Shown: positions 37,931-46,811, counted from the first letter of the stretch. The stretch: 64,000 nucleotides of DNA from Corallococcus sp. NCRR (GCF_026965535.1 NZ_CP114039.1:6386001-6450000); one strand, 5' to 3'. The notes: generated by a model from the sequence alone, not told the origin. Program-made: numbers and translations.

Positions 37931-38881
37931 GTGTTTCATCGTCTGAGTCCGTGGATTGTGGGTGCGGCCCTGCTGGGCATGGCCGGCTGTTCCGATGAAG
38001 GGGAGACCGTCGAGGCCTGTGTCGACAACAAGGTCCAGAAGATCTCCGAGAAGGAGCTGTCCAAGAAGCTGAAGGACGGCGCGTACCGCGGCACGTGCGA
38101 CCTGATGGAGAACCGCGTGTCGTTTGGTGACGGCTACGTGCAGTCCATCGTCCACAAGAACGCGGACGGCTCCGTGAAGGCCATTGGCGTCACCGTGGAT
38201 CAGGCCGCCATGGACACGCTGCCCATGCTGCCGCACCTGCCGACGAACGACGGGCAGACGTGCTGGGACATGAACAACGACGGGGTGACGGACCCGGAGA
38301 AGGAGTGCAACGGCGGCCACGAGCGCGTGCTCTGGTTCCCCAAGATGAAGGACGTCCCCTTCCAGTGGATCATGTTCAACTGGCAGGGCCGGGGCCACGG
38401 CCCCATCGGCGCGTTCGACAAGGGGCACTTCGACCTGCACTTCTTCATGCAGGACTTCGTGACGCGTAACTTCATCCGCACCGGCCCGTGCGGCGTCTAC
38501 ACGGACTGCAACGACTACGCGAAGGCCATCAAGGACCCGCCGGCGCCCTTCTACCCGACGGGCTTCGAGAACCAGAAGGGCGTGTCCGCGCGCATGGGCA
38601 ACCACCTGGCGGACATCGCCGAGTCGCCCTTCAACGGCGAGCCCTTCACGCAGGCGTTCGTCTACGGCGCCTATGACGGCCACATCACGTACTTCGAGAC
38701 CGTCGTCGAGGGCGGCTTCGCCAAGAGCAAGCCCGCCGAGGACTGCCGCCCCATCAAGGCGCCTCCGGCGATGGAGGTCTCCGGCCTCTACCCGACGCGC
38801 TACTGCATCCGGTATCGCGAGGACAAGAAGGACTACCTGATGACGCTCGAGGACTTCGAGTACCGCAGCGCGCCCAACTAA
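37931..38881 (+). CDS. Exported lipoprotein, possibly TTHB210-like/DUF5602
   Basis: 316 residues. Start GTG 37931 with AAGGAG 8 nt upstream. Type II signal peptide with lipobox LGMAGC, lipidated Cys20. The mature protein has a charged segment (residues ~30-60), then a domain rich in aromatic residues, with GHFDLHFFMQDFV, an internal C...YTDC pair and MGNHLADI; His-rich motifs of this kind resemble the TTHB210-like (DUF5602) domain, and I make that match from memory with moderate confidence. Function unknown; metal binding is plausible from the His motifs. It is the first of four co-oriented envelope genes and follows the PKS operon by 50 bp, so it might share the PKS transcript. Confidence 0.8.
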   Translation: MFHRLSPWIVGAALLGMAGCSDEGETVEACVDNKVQKISEKELSKKLKDGAYRGTCDLMENRVSFGDGYVQSIVHKNADGSVKAIGVTVDQAAMDTLPMLPHLPTNDGQTCWDMNNDGVTDPEKECNGGHERVLWFPKMKDVPFQWIMFNWQGRGHGPIGAFDKGHFDLHFFMQDFVTRNFIRTGPCGVYTDCNDYAKAIKDPPAPFYPTGFENQKGVSARMGNHLADIAESPFNGEPFTQAFVYGAYDGHITYFETVVEGGFAKSKPAEDCRPIKAPPAMEVSGLYPTRYCIRYREDKKDYLMTLEDFEYRSAPN

Positions 38882-38968
38882 GCGCCTCTCCCCATGCGAG
38901 CGGCCGTGCCCCGGAGCGGATCCGGTGCCCGGCCGCTCGTTGTTTCCTCTCCGCGCTGGAGCCTCACC

Positions 38969-40249
38969 GTGAAGAAGACATCCGTCCTCCTGTCCTGGAG
39001 GCTGCCGCTGCTCCTGTCCCTGTGGGCCGCTCCCGCCGGGGCGCACTGGGGCATGCCCGACGAGGCGAGCAGCATCAACGTGCGCCGGGGGCACGAGGAC
39101 GACTGGATCATGGGGGACGCTTCGGGCGCGCTCATCTCCCGCGACCAGGGGACGACGTGGCGGTGGATCTGCCCGGAGGGCATGGGCATCGCCATCTGGC
39201 GTCCGGAGCGCTACTTCTGGCTGTCCGGCGGGGCCATCCTGGCCGCCACGGGGAGCGCGCTGATCCGCTCCGACGACAGCGGCTGCACCTGGACGGCGCA
39301 CGGCTACTTCAAGGACACGTGGGTCACGAGCCTGGCGGTGCACCCGGTGGACGAGCGCTTCCTGTACGTCAGCACGGGGCGGCCGTCCCAGAGCAACGGG
39401 CTGTACCGCTCCGAGGACGGCGGCGAGTCCTGGGTCCAGGCGCTGGCGCCGACGCCGGGCTCCCAGTTCTCCGCCATCCGCGTCGCCGCGTCGGATCCGC
39501 TGCGCGTCTACGCGTCGGGCCAGGACGCGGAAGGACAGTTCCTCGCGCGCAGTGACGACGGCGGGCGCGTCTGGTCGCGGCTGGCCCAGCCGCTCTCCGC
39601 GTTGAAGCTCCCGTATGACCTGGTGCTGCTGCGCGTGAGCGACGCCTCACCGGACGTGCTGTGGGCGAAGGTCTCCGCCCAGGGGCACGACTGGCTCCTC
39701 AAGAGCACGGACGGCGGCGTCACGCTGACGCCGGTGATGGACACCTACGAGCGCATCGGCAGCGTGGAGGCGTCCCCGGACGGGGGCACGGTCTGGGTCT
39801 CCACGACGACGCACCTGTTCCGGGGGCAGGATGACGGACCCTTCACGGAGCTGGCGGAGCCGAACGGGAACGCCTGTGCGCTGAAGCGCGACGGGACGCT
39901 CTATGGCTGTGGCCCGGGCTGGACGGGCGGCTGGGCGCTGGCGAAAAGCGTGGACGACGGCACGACCTGGGACCCGATGTTCAAGCTGGGCGACGTGCAG
40001 GGCGCGCACCTGTGTCCCGCCTCGACGCCCGTGCAGCAGCGGTGTCCCGCCCTGTGGCCCCAACTGGCGCAGCTCTACGGCGCGGGTCCGGACGGGGGCG
40101 TGGGGCCCACGCCGGACGCGGGGCCTTCCGAGCAGCCCGTGACGCCGGCGGCTTCGGATGGCTGCGCGACGGCGCCGGGGCTGGTGCCGGGCGCGCTCCT
40201 GGTGCTCGCGGCGGCGTGGGGACGCGGACCCCGGAGACGCCGATCATGA
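38969..40249 (+). CDS. Exported BNR/Vps10-type beta-propeller protein with MYXO-CTERM tail
   Basis: 426 residues. GTG 38969 is chosen because it directly precedes a good signal peptide (KKTSVLL...APAGA) and has GGAG 8 nt upstream; the in-frame ATG at 38894 would add a tail with no signal character. The body contains repeated Asp-box-like motifs (SRDQGTTW, SDDSGCTW, SEDGGESW, SDDGGRVW, STDGGVTL, DDGTTW), as in sialidase/photosystem assembly propellers. The C-terminus is a low-complexity linker, then DGC (Cys ~399), a hydrophobic helix and RRRR, which is the MYXO-CTERM sorting pattern for surface anchoring. The stop overlaps the next start (ATGA). Ligand unknown. Confidence 0.85.
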   Translation: MKKTSVLLSWRLPLLLSLWAAPAGAHWGMPDEASSINVRRGHEDDWIMGDASGALISRDQGTTWRWICPEGMGIAIWRPERYFWLSGGAILAATGSALIRSDDSGCTWTAHGYFKDTWVTSLAVHPVDERFLYVSTGRPSQSNGLYRSEDGGESWVQALAPTPGSQFSAIRVAASDPLRVYASGQDAEGQFLARSDDGGRVWSRLAQPLSALKLPYDLVLLRVSDASPDVLWAKVSAQGHDWLLKSTDGGVTLTPVMDTYERIGSVEASPDGGTVWVSTTTHLFRGQDDGPFTELAEPNGNACALKRDGTLYGCGPGWTGGWALAKSVDDGTTWDPMFKLGDVQGAHLCPASTPVQQRCPALWPQLAQLYGAGPDGGVGPTPDAGPSEQPVTPAASDGCATAPGLVPGALLVLAAAWGRGPRRRRS

Positions 40250-41514
40250 CGGCTTCCAGGCGTCGCATGGGCCACGCCGTCAGGGCGTTGCTGCTCGCCC
40301 TGCCGGTGGGGGTGCTCGGGGCCTGTGGGGAGACGGACCTGGAATCGCTCCAGGTGCCGGAGCTGGAGTACGGCGTGGAAGCGCCGTGGCCGGTGTCCGC
40401 GCCGCCGCCGCCCGTGGGGCCCGCCGGACGGCTGATCATCACCAACAACCTGGAGGACACCCTCAGTCTGCTGGACCTGGACGGGATGGAGTCTCCCACC
40501 TGGGGTGAGCTGGCGCGCGTCCCGGTGGGGCTCAACCCGGTGGAACTGGAGGGGCCGCACCACACGGCCGTCTCGCCGGAGAACGACTTCTATTACGTGG
40601 GCATCTCCAACTACGTGCCCGGCTCCGGCTCAGGACCACACGGGACGCATGGTTCGGGAACGGCGGATGGCTACTGCCTCAAGCTGGACGCGGCCACGCA
40701 CGCCGTCGTGGGCTCCGCGCGCGTGGATCCGAACCCGGGCGATGTCATCCTCAGCGAGGACGGGCGGACGCTCTTCCAGACGCACTTCGACCTGCTGAAG
40801 ATCGCGGAGGTGGCGCGGCGGGGAGGCAAGGAGTCGGAGATGGACGCGCGGATGGCCATCCTCGACGCGCGGACGATGACGCGCACGGCGATGGTGCCCG
40901 TGTGTCCCGCGCCTCACGCCGTGCGGCTGTCGCTGGACGGCAAGCGTGCCTACGTCGCCTGCTGGTCGGACGAGGTGGCCATCGTCGACCTGGAGCAGGC
41001 GGACCACCCGGTGCGCCGCGTGAAGGTGGCGGAGAACACCGGCACGGCCGTGCGGCCCCTTCACCAGCCCTATGCGCTCACGGTGTCGCCCACGACGGGG
41101 GCGGTGTGGATCAGCTCGCTCGCGAGCCGCGCGGTGCAGTACCTGGATCCGGTGACGCTCACGATGGATCCCCAGCGCACGGTGTGGCTGCCGGGCGCGC
41201 CGATGTTCGGGGTCTTCACGTCGGATGGGCGCACGCTCTACATGCCGTACCAGTCGGTGGACTCCATCGCCATCATCGACGCGGCCCATCCGGAGGCGGT
41301 GCCCGGAGAGATTCCGCTGGCGCCCAGCGGTTGCCTCAACGTGCACCAGGTGATGCTGACGCCGGACGAGCGCCACGCGCTCGCGGTCTGCGAAGGGGAC
41401 CACGTGGGGCCGGGCACGCTCCACGTCGTGTCGCTGGAGGAGCGGCGGGTGGTGAAGACGGTCCAGGTGGGGCTCTTCCCGGACTCGGTGGCGCTGCTGC
41501 GGAGCCGGCCATGA
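40246..41514 (+). CDS. YVTN/YncE-like beta-propeller lipoprotein
   Basis: 422 residues. The start ATG 40246 overlaps the preceding stop by 4 bp. Signal peptide with lipobox LGAC, Cys27. The rest is a propeller of the YVTN type: repeated patterns such as GRLIITNNLEDTLSLLDLDG, NDFYYVGISN, GKRAYVACWSDEVAIVDLEQ and GRTLYMPYQSVDSIAIIDAA. Such proteins are often partners of MauG- or cytochrome-type redox proteins or scaffold surface complexes. The immediately following, overlapping gene encodes a di-heme cytochrome c, which supports a shared periplasmic/outer-membrane redox function (inference). Confidence 0.85.
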   Translation: MTASRRRMGHAVRALLLALPVGVLGACGETDLESLQVPELEYGVEAPWPVSAPPPPVGPAGRLIITNNLEDTLSLLDLDGMESPTWGELARVPVGLNPVELEGPHHTAVSPENDFYYVGISNYVPGSGSGPHGTHGSGTADGYCLKLDAATHAVVGSARVDPNPGDVILSEDGRTLFQTHFDLLKIAEVARRGGKESEMDARMAILDARTMTRTAMVPVCPAPHAVRLSLDGKRAYVACWSDEVAIVDLEQADHPVRRVKVAENTGTAVRPLHQPYALTVSPTTGAVWISSLASRAVQYLDPVTLTMDPQRTVWLPGAPMFGVFTSDGRTLYMPYQSVDSIAIIDAAHPEAVPGEIPLAPSGCLNVHQVMLTPDERHALAVCEGDHVGPGTLHVVSLEERRVVKTVQVGLFPDSVALLRSRP

Positions 41515-42206
41515 GGTGGCTCTGGGTGCTGGGCGCGCTGCTGGCGGGCTGTGGCGGCGCGACGCCCGCGGCGGAGTTCGGTGAGACGCTCTTCCAGGAT
41601 GCGAGGCTGTCGGACAGTCAGTTCAACAGCTTCTCCTGCGCGACCTGCCACGCCACGAGCGCCACGCCGGATCCGGACCGGATGCTCGCGGGCTACCCCC
41701 TGGAGAACGTGGCGTTCCGCGAGACGTGGTGGGGCGGCTACGAGACGGACCTGCTGGGCGCGGTGAACTTCTGCTACCTGAGCTTCATGCGCGGCGTGTC
41801 CCCCCTCACGCGGGAGGACCCCAAGGCGAGGGCCCTGTACGAATACCTGGTGCGGATCAGCCCGGACAGGGACGCACCCGCGCTGCCCTTCACGGTGGTG
41901 AAGGATATCCAGGACGTGCCGGCCGGTGACGCCGGACGGGGCGGCACCGTGTACCGAGCCGCCTGCCAGACGTGCCATGGGGCCACGCACACAGGGGAGG
42001 GAAGGCTGACGACGTTCGCGTCGGTATTGCCGGAGGTGACGGACACCTACGCAGAGGTCTTCCCCGGCATTCCTCCGCGGCTGGTGCTCATCGAGAAGCT
42101 GCGTCATGGCAGCTTCTTCGGCGTCGGCGGCACCATGCCCCTCTACAGCCGTGAGGCCCTGTCGGATGAGGACCTGTCAGCGGTGCTCGCCTTCCTGGGA
42201 TTGTGA
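41511..42206 (+). CDS. Di-heme cytochrome c lipoprotein
   Basis: 231 residues. The start ATG 41511 overlaps the preceding stop by 4 bp. Short type II signal peptide with lipobox LAGC, Cys14. Two haem c attachment sites are present: C43-A-T-C46-H47 and C152-Q-T-C155-H156. The C-terminal half reads like a MauG-type/cytochrome c domain with a late Met (GTMPLYSREALSDEDLSAVLAFL) suited as an axial ligand. It would carry electrons on the outer face of a membrane. It is the last of four genes sharing overlapping starts and stops and is convergent with the ferritin-like fragment, one base apart. Confidence 0.9.
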   Translation: MRWLWVLGALLAGCGGATPAAEFGETLFQDARLSDSQFNSFSCATCHATSATPDPDRMLAGYPLENVAFRETWWGGYETDLLGAVNFCYLSFMRGVSPLTREDPKARALYEYLVRISPDRDAPALPFTVVKDIQDVPAGDAGRGGTVYRAACQTCHGATHTGEGRLTTFASVLPEVTDTYAEVFPGIPPRLVLIEKLRHGSFFGVGGTMPLYSREALSDEDLSAVLAFLGL

Positions 42207-42207
42207 C

Positions 42208-42537
42208 TCAGGCCCAGAGTGACTGCTCCAGTGAGTCGAGCAGCGCCGCCGCGACTTCGGCAGAGGGCAGGCCGGCGTCGGCGGTGAGCTCCGAGTCGAG
42301 CGGCGCGGCCACCTCCGCGCGCAGCACCGCGATGGCCTGCCGCCGGGCGTCGTGGAGGGCGGCCCGCGCTTTGGGGGACAGACCGGGCGTGGCCCACGCG
42401 TCGATGTCCCAGGACAGGCCCGCGTGCCGGGTTTCGTCTTCGGCGATGCGCGCCATGGCCTCGTGCATCTCCGGGTCGCGCGCGTGCAGCGCCTGGTGCG
42501 CCACCAGCGCGCCATAGGTCTGCATGCGGCCCTCCAC
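42208..42537 (-). pseudogene. Ferritin-like protein, C-terminal fragment (5' end missing)
   Basis: 109 codons from GTG 42537, with a stop (TGA) two codons upstream. The sequence is the C-terminal half of a ferritin-like di-iron protein: a helix with HQALHARDPEMHEAMARIAEDETRH contributes an ExxRH metal motif. A full protein needs the other Glu/ExxH helix pair, which should lie upstream; reading 42540-42700 in the other minus-strand frames gives no such helix. The gene therefore looks 5'-truncated, probably by the event that placed the lower-GC pair 42696-44404 here. No clear ribosome site precedes the GTG. It could still be translated, but the metal site would be incomplete. Confidence 0.65.
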
Positions 42538-42695
42538 GGTTCAAGGGCAAGGCGCGGGCACAGGGCCTGCTCCCCTTGGACACAAGACCCCGGAGGCGTG
42601 GGCCATGGACCTTTTCCGGGAGGCAAGGAATTGGAGGTGTCGCGTTCTATTAAACGCCAGACATAGGAGGAGAGATACCCGTCATTACGTTCGGA

Positions 42696-42989
42696 ATGAA
42701 GGCAGACAAGCCGTCCCTGAATGGCCACGGAAATATCTATCGCGCCCCGGTCCTGCGAAAAGCACCTGCACTCTACAAAAGCGTGAAGGTGCGGCCCGCC
42801 TTGCGAAGCGATCCCGTCATTCTTGACCCGGGACTCTATGTGTACTGGGTCCAGCTCCAGGGTGGGGATGGGGCCTTCACGATCAAGGCGTACCGTGACG
42901 GAGAGGAACAGCCGTTCGCCGAGTATTCTTCGGACACCGCGAAGTCAGGATTCCATGGGATCAACTTCCTCTTCGGGGTGGCCCGATGA
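42696..42989 (+). CDS. Small unrecognised protein, cotranscribed with the next gene
   Basis: 97 residues from ATG 42696; no family recognised. The N-terminal third is basic (KADKPSLNG...RKAPALYKSVKVR). The rest (VILDPGLYVYWVQLQGGDGAFTIKAYRDG) reads like a small beta-sheet domain. No signal peptide. The start is unsettled: the only good ribosome site, GGAGGAG at 42666-42672, lies 23 nt before the ATG, but suits non-standard in-frame codons such as ATT 42684. The stop overlaps the start of the next gene by 4 bp, so the two are translationally coupled. Base composition is less GC-rich than its neighbours, hinting at acquisition. Confidence 0.6.
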   Translation: MKADKPSLNGHGNIYRAPVLRKAPALYKSVKVRPALRSDPVILDPGLYVYWVQLQGGDGAFTIKAYRDGEEQPFAEYSSDTAKSGFHGINFLFGVAR

Positions 42990-44404
42990 TGCGCTCCGTG
43001 TGCTGCGTACCCCGGAGCCTGATGGCGACCGGGATGGGGGTGCTCGTCTGGCTCATGCCGTTAGTCATGGCGGCAGCCGAGGATGTCAGTCCAAAGCGGA
43101 AAACCGCCTACCTGCTGCCTGTGTCACTCAAGGCTTCTTCCAGCGGTGAAAGCACGTTCAAGGTGGGGGCGGGCACCATCTGGGCGGCCACTAAACAAGT
43201 CGATATGTCCGTGACGGGAACCTATGAAGTCAGCACCACGAATGGGATTGCCACCTTCTGGGGCGCTGGCTCTGGCGAATCCGGCGATTCCCTGCCGTGG
43301 ACCCTGGGTGTGACGGCGGCGCTAAGTGGCATCAGCGATGCTGACGAGTTCGTTGGCCCTGGCGACGAACATCCGATTACGCGTGCCAAGGACAGCGCCT
43401 ATGCCCAATGCAAGCAGATGTGCGGGGTGTCCAGCACGGCGGATGTGAAGACGTTCTGCGAAAGCAGGAAGACGTACCTCAAGGACCGGGCAGGCCAGGC
43501 GCTCTTCAGCGTGCCACCCGAGGCGTTCTGTGGGGGGCAGCAGGAGGTGGCTCGGGCTGCGGACCTGGAGCCGGAACTGGGGGTGCGCATCGAGAAGAAG
43601 CTGGAGGCCGCGAAGGCATGCGATGCGCGGTGCGCCGATTATGGCCGTGAGGGATGCCCTCTGCCCGACTGGCCCCTTGAGGATCCGGTGGGTTTTCCTA
43701 CGGAGAACCTGTGTGCGGCCGGCAGTCGCATGTACCTGGATGCCGAGAGTCTCTTCGTCCGACGTTTTCCGCCCTGGAACGCCCGGCTGGGCCTGAAGGT
43801 CGGGAGGGCCTCGTTCAAATACCGGGACGCCAGCTCGCAGGGGTCGGGTGTCCTGCTCGAGCAGTCCAAGACGCCAGTCATCGGGAAGGCTGGCGCCGCC
43901 TTCTCGAGCATTCTTGCTCGCGGGCCGGTCTCCTTGACGCTGGAAGGGCTCGTCAACTACCGCTCGGAGTGGACGGCATCGAAGGAGAAGGTGAGCTGGT
44001 GCCGGCCCGAGGGCGATGTCCCCCTGGACGACGATGCCCCCTCCACGACGGTGCCGAGCAAGGTGTGCAATGAAGCGGTCTTCAAGGGACCCGCTCATTC
44101 AAACGGAGTCCAGCTCGCGGCCTTTATCGGCGGGGTCGATGAAGCCCGAGGCAACTGGCGACTGAGCGCCGGACCGGATCTGCTGATTGGGACTAGTGAG
44201 GAGCGGTTCCTTGGGCTGTTCAGGATCAATGCCTACCTCTCGGTCGCGACGGCCTCGTCCGAGAACTACAAGGGCTTGATCCGGATCAGTCCCGCCATCG
44301 GGGTCCGGACGCTCAAGGGGAAGGACGATGAGTTCGTGGCCTTCCTGGAGCTGGCGATCCTGGGACAGCGATTGCTGTTCTCGGACGAGTTCGATTCGCT
44401 CTGA
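42986..44404 (+). CDS. Exported unrecognised protein, possibly beta-barrel-like
   Basis: 472 residues; no family recognised. The N-terminus has a hydrophobic stretch ending in MAAAED, a likely signal peptide cleaved after about residue 35. A Cys-rich segment (residues ~125-245) has pairs such as CKQMC, CDARC and further single Cys, which suggests disulfides outside the cytoplasm. The last third alternates hydrophobic and polar residues with glycine turns (GPVSLTLEGLVNYRSEW, FRINAYLSVATASS, LELAILGQRLLF), as in outer-membrane barrels. The start overlaps the preceding stop by 4 bp. Composition is lower in GC than flanking genes. Function unknown. Confidence 0.7.
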   Translation: MMRSVCCVPRSLMATGMGVLVWLMPLVMAAAEDVSPKRKTAYLLPVSLKASSSGESTFKVGAGTIWAATKQVDMSVTGTYEVSTTNGIATFWGAGSGESGDSLPWTLGVTAALSGISDADEFVGPGDEHPITRAKDSAYAQCKQMCGVSSTADVKTFCESRKTYLKDRAGQALFSVPPEAFCGGQQEVARAADLEPELGVRIEKKLEAAKACDARCADYGREGCPLPDWPLEDPVGFPTENLCAAGSRMYLDAESLFVRRFPPWNARLGLKVGRASFKYRDASSQGSGVLLEQSKTPVIGKAGAAFSSILARGPVSLTLEGLVNYRSEWTASKEKVSWCRPEGDVPLDDDAPSTTVPSKVCNEAVFKGPAHSNGVQLAAFIGGVDEARGNWRLSAGPDLLIGTSEERFLGLFRINAYLSVATASSENYKGLIRISPAIGVRTLKGKDDEFVAFLELAILGQRLLFSDEFDSL

Positions 44405-44418
44405 TCCTGCGAACGCGA

Positions 44419-44454
44419 ACGGGCGATGCACGCCGCAAAGCGCGCATCGCCCGT
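44419..44454. terminator. Bidirectional stem-loop between convergent genes
   Basis: ACGGGCGATGC (44419-44429) and GCATCGCCCGT (44444-44454) form an 11-bp perfect stem with a 14-nt loop. It lies in the 76-bp gap between the stop of the plus-strand gene ending at 44404 and the stop of mvaS at 44481. A terminator serving both sides is the obvious reading, although neither side has a long U-run. Confidence 0.7.
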
Positions 44455-44480
44455 GGGACTTTCAGGGAAGCCGTGGAGCC

Positions 44481-45731
44481 CTACGCCCCCGCGTACTTGC
44501 GGCGGAACTCGTGGATCTCCGCCAGCCGGAACGTGCCCGGCTCCGGGGCAATCGCCTCCGGCGCGTCGTAGGGCAGGTTCATCAGTCGCTCGTACTCCTC
44601 CACCGACACGCGCTCGCGCTTCGCCAGCACCGTGTCCAGGTCCGCGCGGGCCATGCGCTCCGCGGCCTTCTCACCCACGACGCCGGAGTAGAACTCCGCG
44701 CAGGAACCGCTGCCGTAGGACAGCAGGCCGATCCGCTGACCCGCCAGCGCCGCGCCCTCCGCGTGCAACTGGCCCGCGAGCGCCAGGTACAGCGACGCCG
44801 TGTAGACGTTGCCCACGCGCGCGTTCAGCCCCAGCGACTTCGCCACCTGCGCGTCGTAGCTGGCCTGCGACTTCGCCGCCTCGTCGCGCGCCTCGGGCGT
44901 GGCCGGCCCGCTGCTCGAATCCTCCAGGTCGCACAGCCGCACCTGCGCGTGCGCCTTGCGCGCCATCTTGCAGAAGGGCACGTGGTAGAGGATGCGCGCC
45001 AACTGCTCGCTGGGCAGCTTCGAATCCCAGCGCACCAGCCCCTGCTCCATGGCGCGCTCGCGCCAGCCCCGGTACGCGCCCGCCATGGCGTCCAGGTAGC
45101 AGGTGATGGAGTAGTGCCCGTCCACCAGCGCCTCGCGCCGGCCCACCGGCCGCCAGAAGTCGTAGACGTCCGCGGTGCTCACGCCGTTGAGCCCCACGTC
45201 CACCGCCAGCAGGTCCGGCGTCTCCGACACCAGCAGCGCCACCGCGCCGCCGCCCTGCGTGGGCTCGCCCGCCGTCTTGAGGCCGTAGCGCGCGATGTCC
45301 GTGCACACCACCAGCGCGGAGCGGCCCGCCCCCGCGCCGGAGGCAATCCACTCCACCGCCGCCATCAGGCCCGCCGTGCCGCCGTAGCACGCGTGCTGCG
45401 AGTCGAACGTGCGCATGGAGCGCGGCAGCTTCAGCAAACCGTGCACGTGCGACGCGATGGGCTTGGAGTGATCCACGCCCGTCTCCGTGCCCACCACCAG
45501 CATGCCCAGCTTGGACGTGTCCACGCCCTGCTGCTGGATGAGGCGCGCGGCCGCCGTGGCCGCCAGCGACACGGAGTCCTCGCCCGGATCGTTGACCGCC
45601 ATCTCCTTCGCGCCCAGGCCCGCGGTGAACTTCGCCGGGTCCACGCCGCGCGCCCGCGCCAGGTCCTCGATGTCCACGTACCGCCGGGGGACAGCCACCG
45701 CCAGCGCTTCGATTCCAACCCGCTTCTTCAT
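44481..45731 (-). CDS. mvaS: Hydroxymethylglutaryl-CoA synthase (MvaS) of the Aib operon
   Basis: 416 residues. It condenses acetyl-CoA with acetoacetyl-CoA to HMG-CoA. The thiolase-like fold has the catalytic Cys115 in SQHACYGGTAG, the acid Glu in the early GTETGVDHS strand, and the His of YHVPFCKMARKAH. It starts the de novo isovaleryl-CoA route: HMG-CoA is dehydrated to 3-methylglutaconyl-CoA, decarboxylated by AibA/B and reduced by AibC. It is the last gene of aibR-aibA-aibB-aibC-mvaS, the order I recall from Myxococcus xanthus. A 42-bp gap separates it from aibC. Start ATG 45731 with a GGGGAGCTCC stretch just upstream providing the ribosome site. Confidence 0.95.
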   Translation of the reverse strand: MKKRVGIEALAVAVPRRYVDIEDLARARGVDPAKFTAGLGAKEMAVNDPGEDSVSLAATAAARLIQQQGVDTSKLGMLVVGTETGVDHSKPIASHVHGLLKLPRSMRTFDSQHACYGGTAGLMAAVEWIASGAGAGRSALVVCTDIARYGLKTAGEPTQGGGAVALLVSETPDLLAVDVGLNGVSTADVYDFWRPVGRREALVDGHYSITCYLDAMAGAYRGWRERAMEQGLVRWDSKLPSEQLARILYHVPFCKMARKAHAQVRLCDLEDSSSGPATPEARDEAAKSQASYDAQVAKSLGLNARVGNVYTASLYLALAGQLHAEGAALAGQRIGLLSYGSGSCAEFYSGVVGEKAAERMARADLDTVLAKRERVSVEEYERLMNLPYDAPEAIAPEPGTFRLAEIHEFRRKYAGA

Positions 45732-45773
45732 GGGGAGCTCCTCAAAGTCAAAAGGTCACGAATCCAGACGGCC

Positions 45774-46811
45774 TCAAGCCGCCGGGGGCACCAGCACCAG
45801 CCGGCCCGCCACTTCCCGGTTCTCCAGGCGGAAGTGCGCGCGGCCCGCGTCCGCCAGCGCCACCTCTTCCGACACGAAGGGGCGGATGAGGCCCTTGGCC
45901 GTCAGCCGCAGCGACTCGTCCAGCTCCTCGCGCGTCGTCGCGTACGCGCCAAGAATCTCCAGCTCCTTCACGATGACCAGGCCCGGGTTGAGGTTCACCA
46001 CCCCCGACTCCAGGTTGCCCACCACCACCACGCGTCCACCGGGCGCCATGGCCTTGAGCGTCTGATCGAACGTGGCGCTGCCGACGATCTCCACCGCCAC
46101 GTCCACACCCTGGCCCTGCGTGCGCTTGCGCGCCTCCGACCCGAAGTCCAGGCCCCGCGAGACGATGACCTCGTCCGCGCCAGCCTCCTTGAGGGCAGCG
46201 ACCTTCGCCTCGCCGGACGTGATGGCGATGACGCGCGCCCCGTCCACCTTGGCCAACTGCACGGCCGCCAGGCCCACGCCGCCGCTGGCGCCGGTGATCA
46301 GCACCGTCTCACCGGCCTTCACCTTCGCTCGCGTGCGCAGCGTGTGCACGGCGGTGCCCAGCGTGCAGCACACCGTCGCGGCCACCGCCCAGGGCAGGTC
46401 GGACGGCACGCGGCCCAGGCCTCGCACCGGGGCCACCATGAACTGCGCGTAGCCGCCCTGGAGCTCCTCGCCGAAGAAGCGGTTGTCCGTCTTGCACAGG
46501 CTGTTGCGGCCGGAGAGGCACAGCGAGCACTCGCCGCAGGACATGCGCTGCAGCGTCGCGGCGCGGTCGCCCACCTTCCAGCCCACCGTGTCCGGGCCCA
46601 CCTCCACCACCTCGCCCGCGGCCTCGTGCCCCAGGATGGCGGGCACGTGCGTGCGGGGCAGGTTGCCGCGGCGGTTGATGACGTCGTGGTAGCAGACGCC
46701 GCACGCGTGGACCTTCAGCAGCACCTCGCCCTTGCCCGGCCGGGGAACCGGCACGGTCTCCAGACGCAGGTTTTCTGCACTCCCGAACTGGCGAAGAACG
46801 ACGGCTTCCAT
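45774..46811 (-). CDS. aibC: AibC, medium-chain dehydrogenase reducing 3,3-dimethylacrylyl-CoA to isovaleryl-CoA
   Basis: 345 residues, full-length MDR/zinc alcohol-dehydrogenase fold. Catalytic zinc ligands fit HACGVCYHD (C37-C40 region) and GHEAAGEV. The structural zinc loop is SCGECSLCLSGRNSLC. The nucleotide site is GASGGVGLAAVQLA, a Rossmann motif for NAD(P)H. In M. xanthus the orthologue performs the last step of the alternative isovaleryl-CoA pathway; the assignment here rests on sequence type and exact operon position between aibB and mvaS. Without that context it would only be called a zinc-binding dehydrogenase. Gaps are 48 bp to aibB and 42 bp to mvaS. Confidence 0.9.
   Translation of the reverse strand: MEAVVLRQFGSAENLRLETVPVPRPGKGEVLLKVHACGVCYHDVINRRGNLPRTHVPAILGHEAAGEVVEVGPDTVGWKVGDRAATLQRMSCGECSLCLSGRNSLCKTDNRFFGEELQGGYAQFMVAPVRGLGRVPSDLPWAVAATVCCTLGTAVHTLRTRAKVKAGETVLITGASGGVGLAAVQLAKVDGARVIAITSGEAKVAALKEAGADEVIVSRGLDFGSEARKRTQGQGVDVAVEIVGSATFDQTLKAMAPGGRVVVVGNLESGVVNLNPGLVIVKELEILGAYATTREELDESLRLTAKGLIRPFVSEEVALADAGRAHFRLENREVAGRLVLVPPAA

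Noticed and set aside
38894..38968. Upstream ATG for the MYXO-CTERM propeller protein
   Set aside because: Would place a non-hydrophobic 25-residue tail ahead of a good signal peptide; GTG 38969 fits better.
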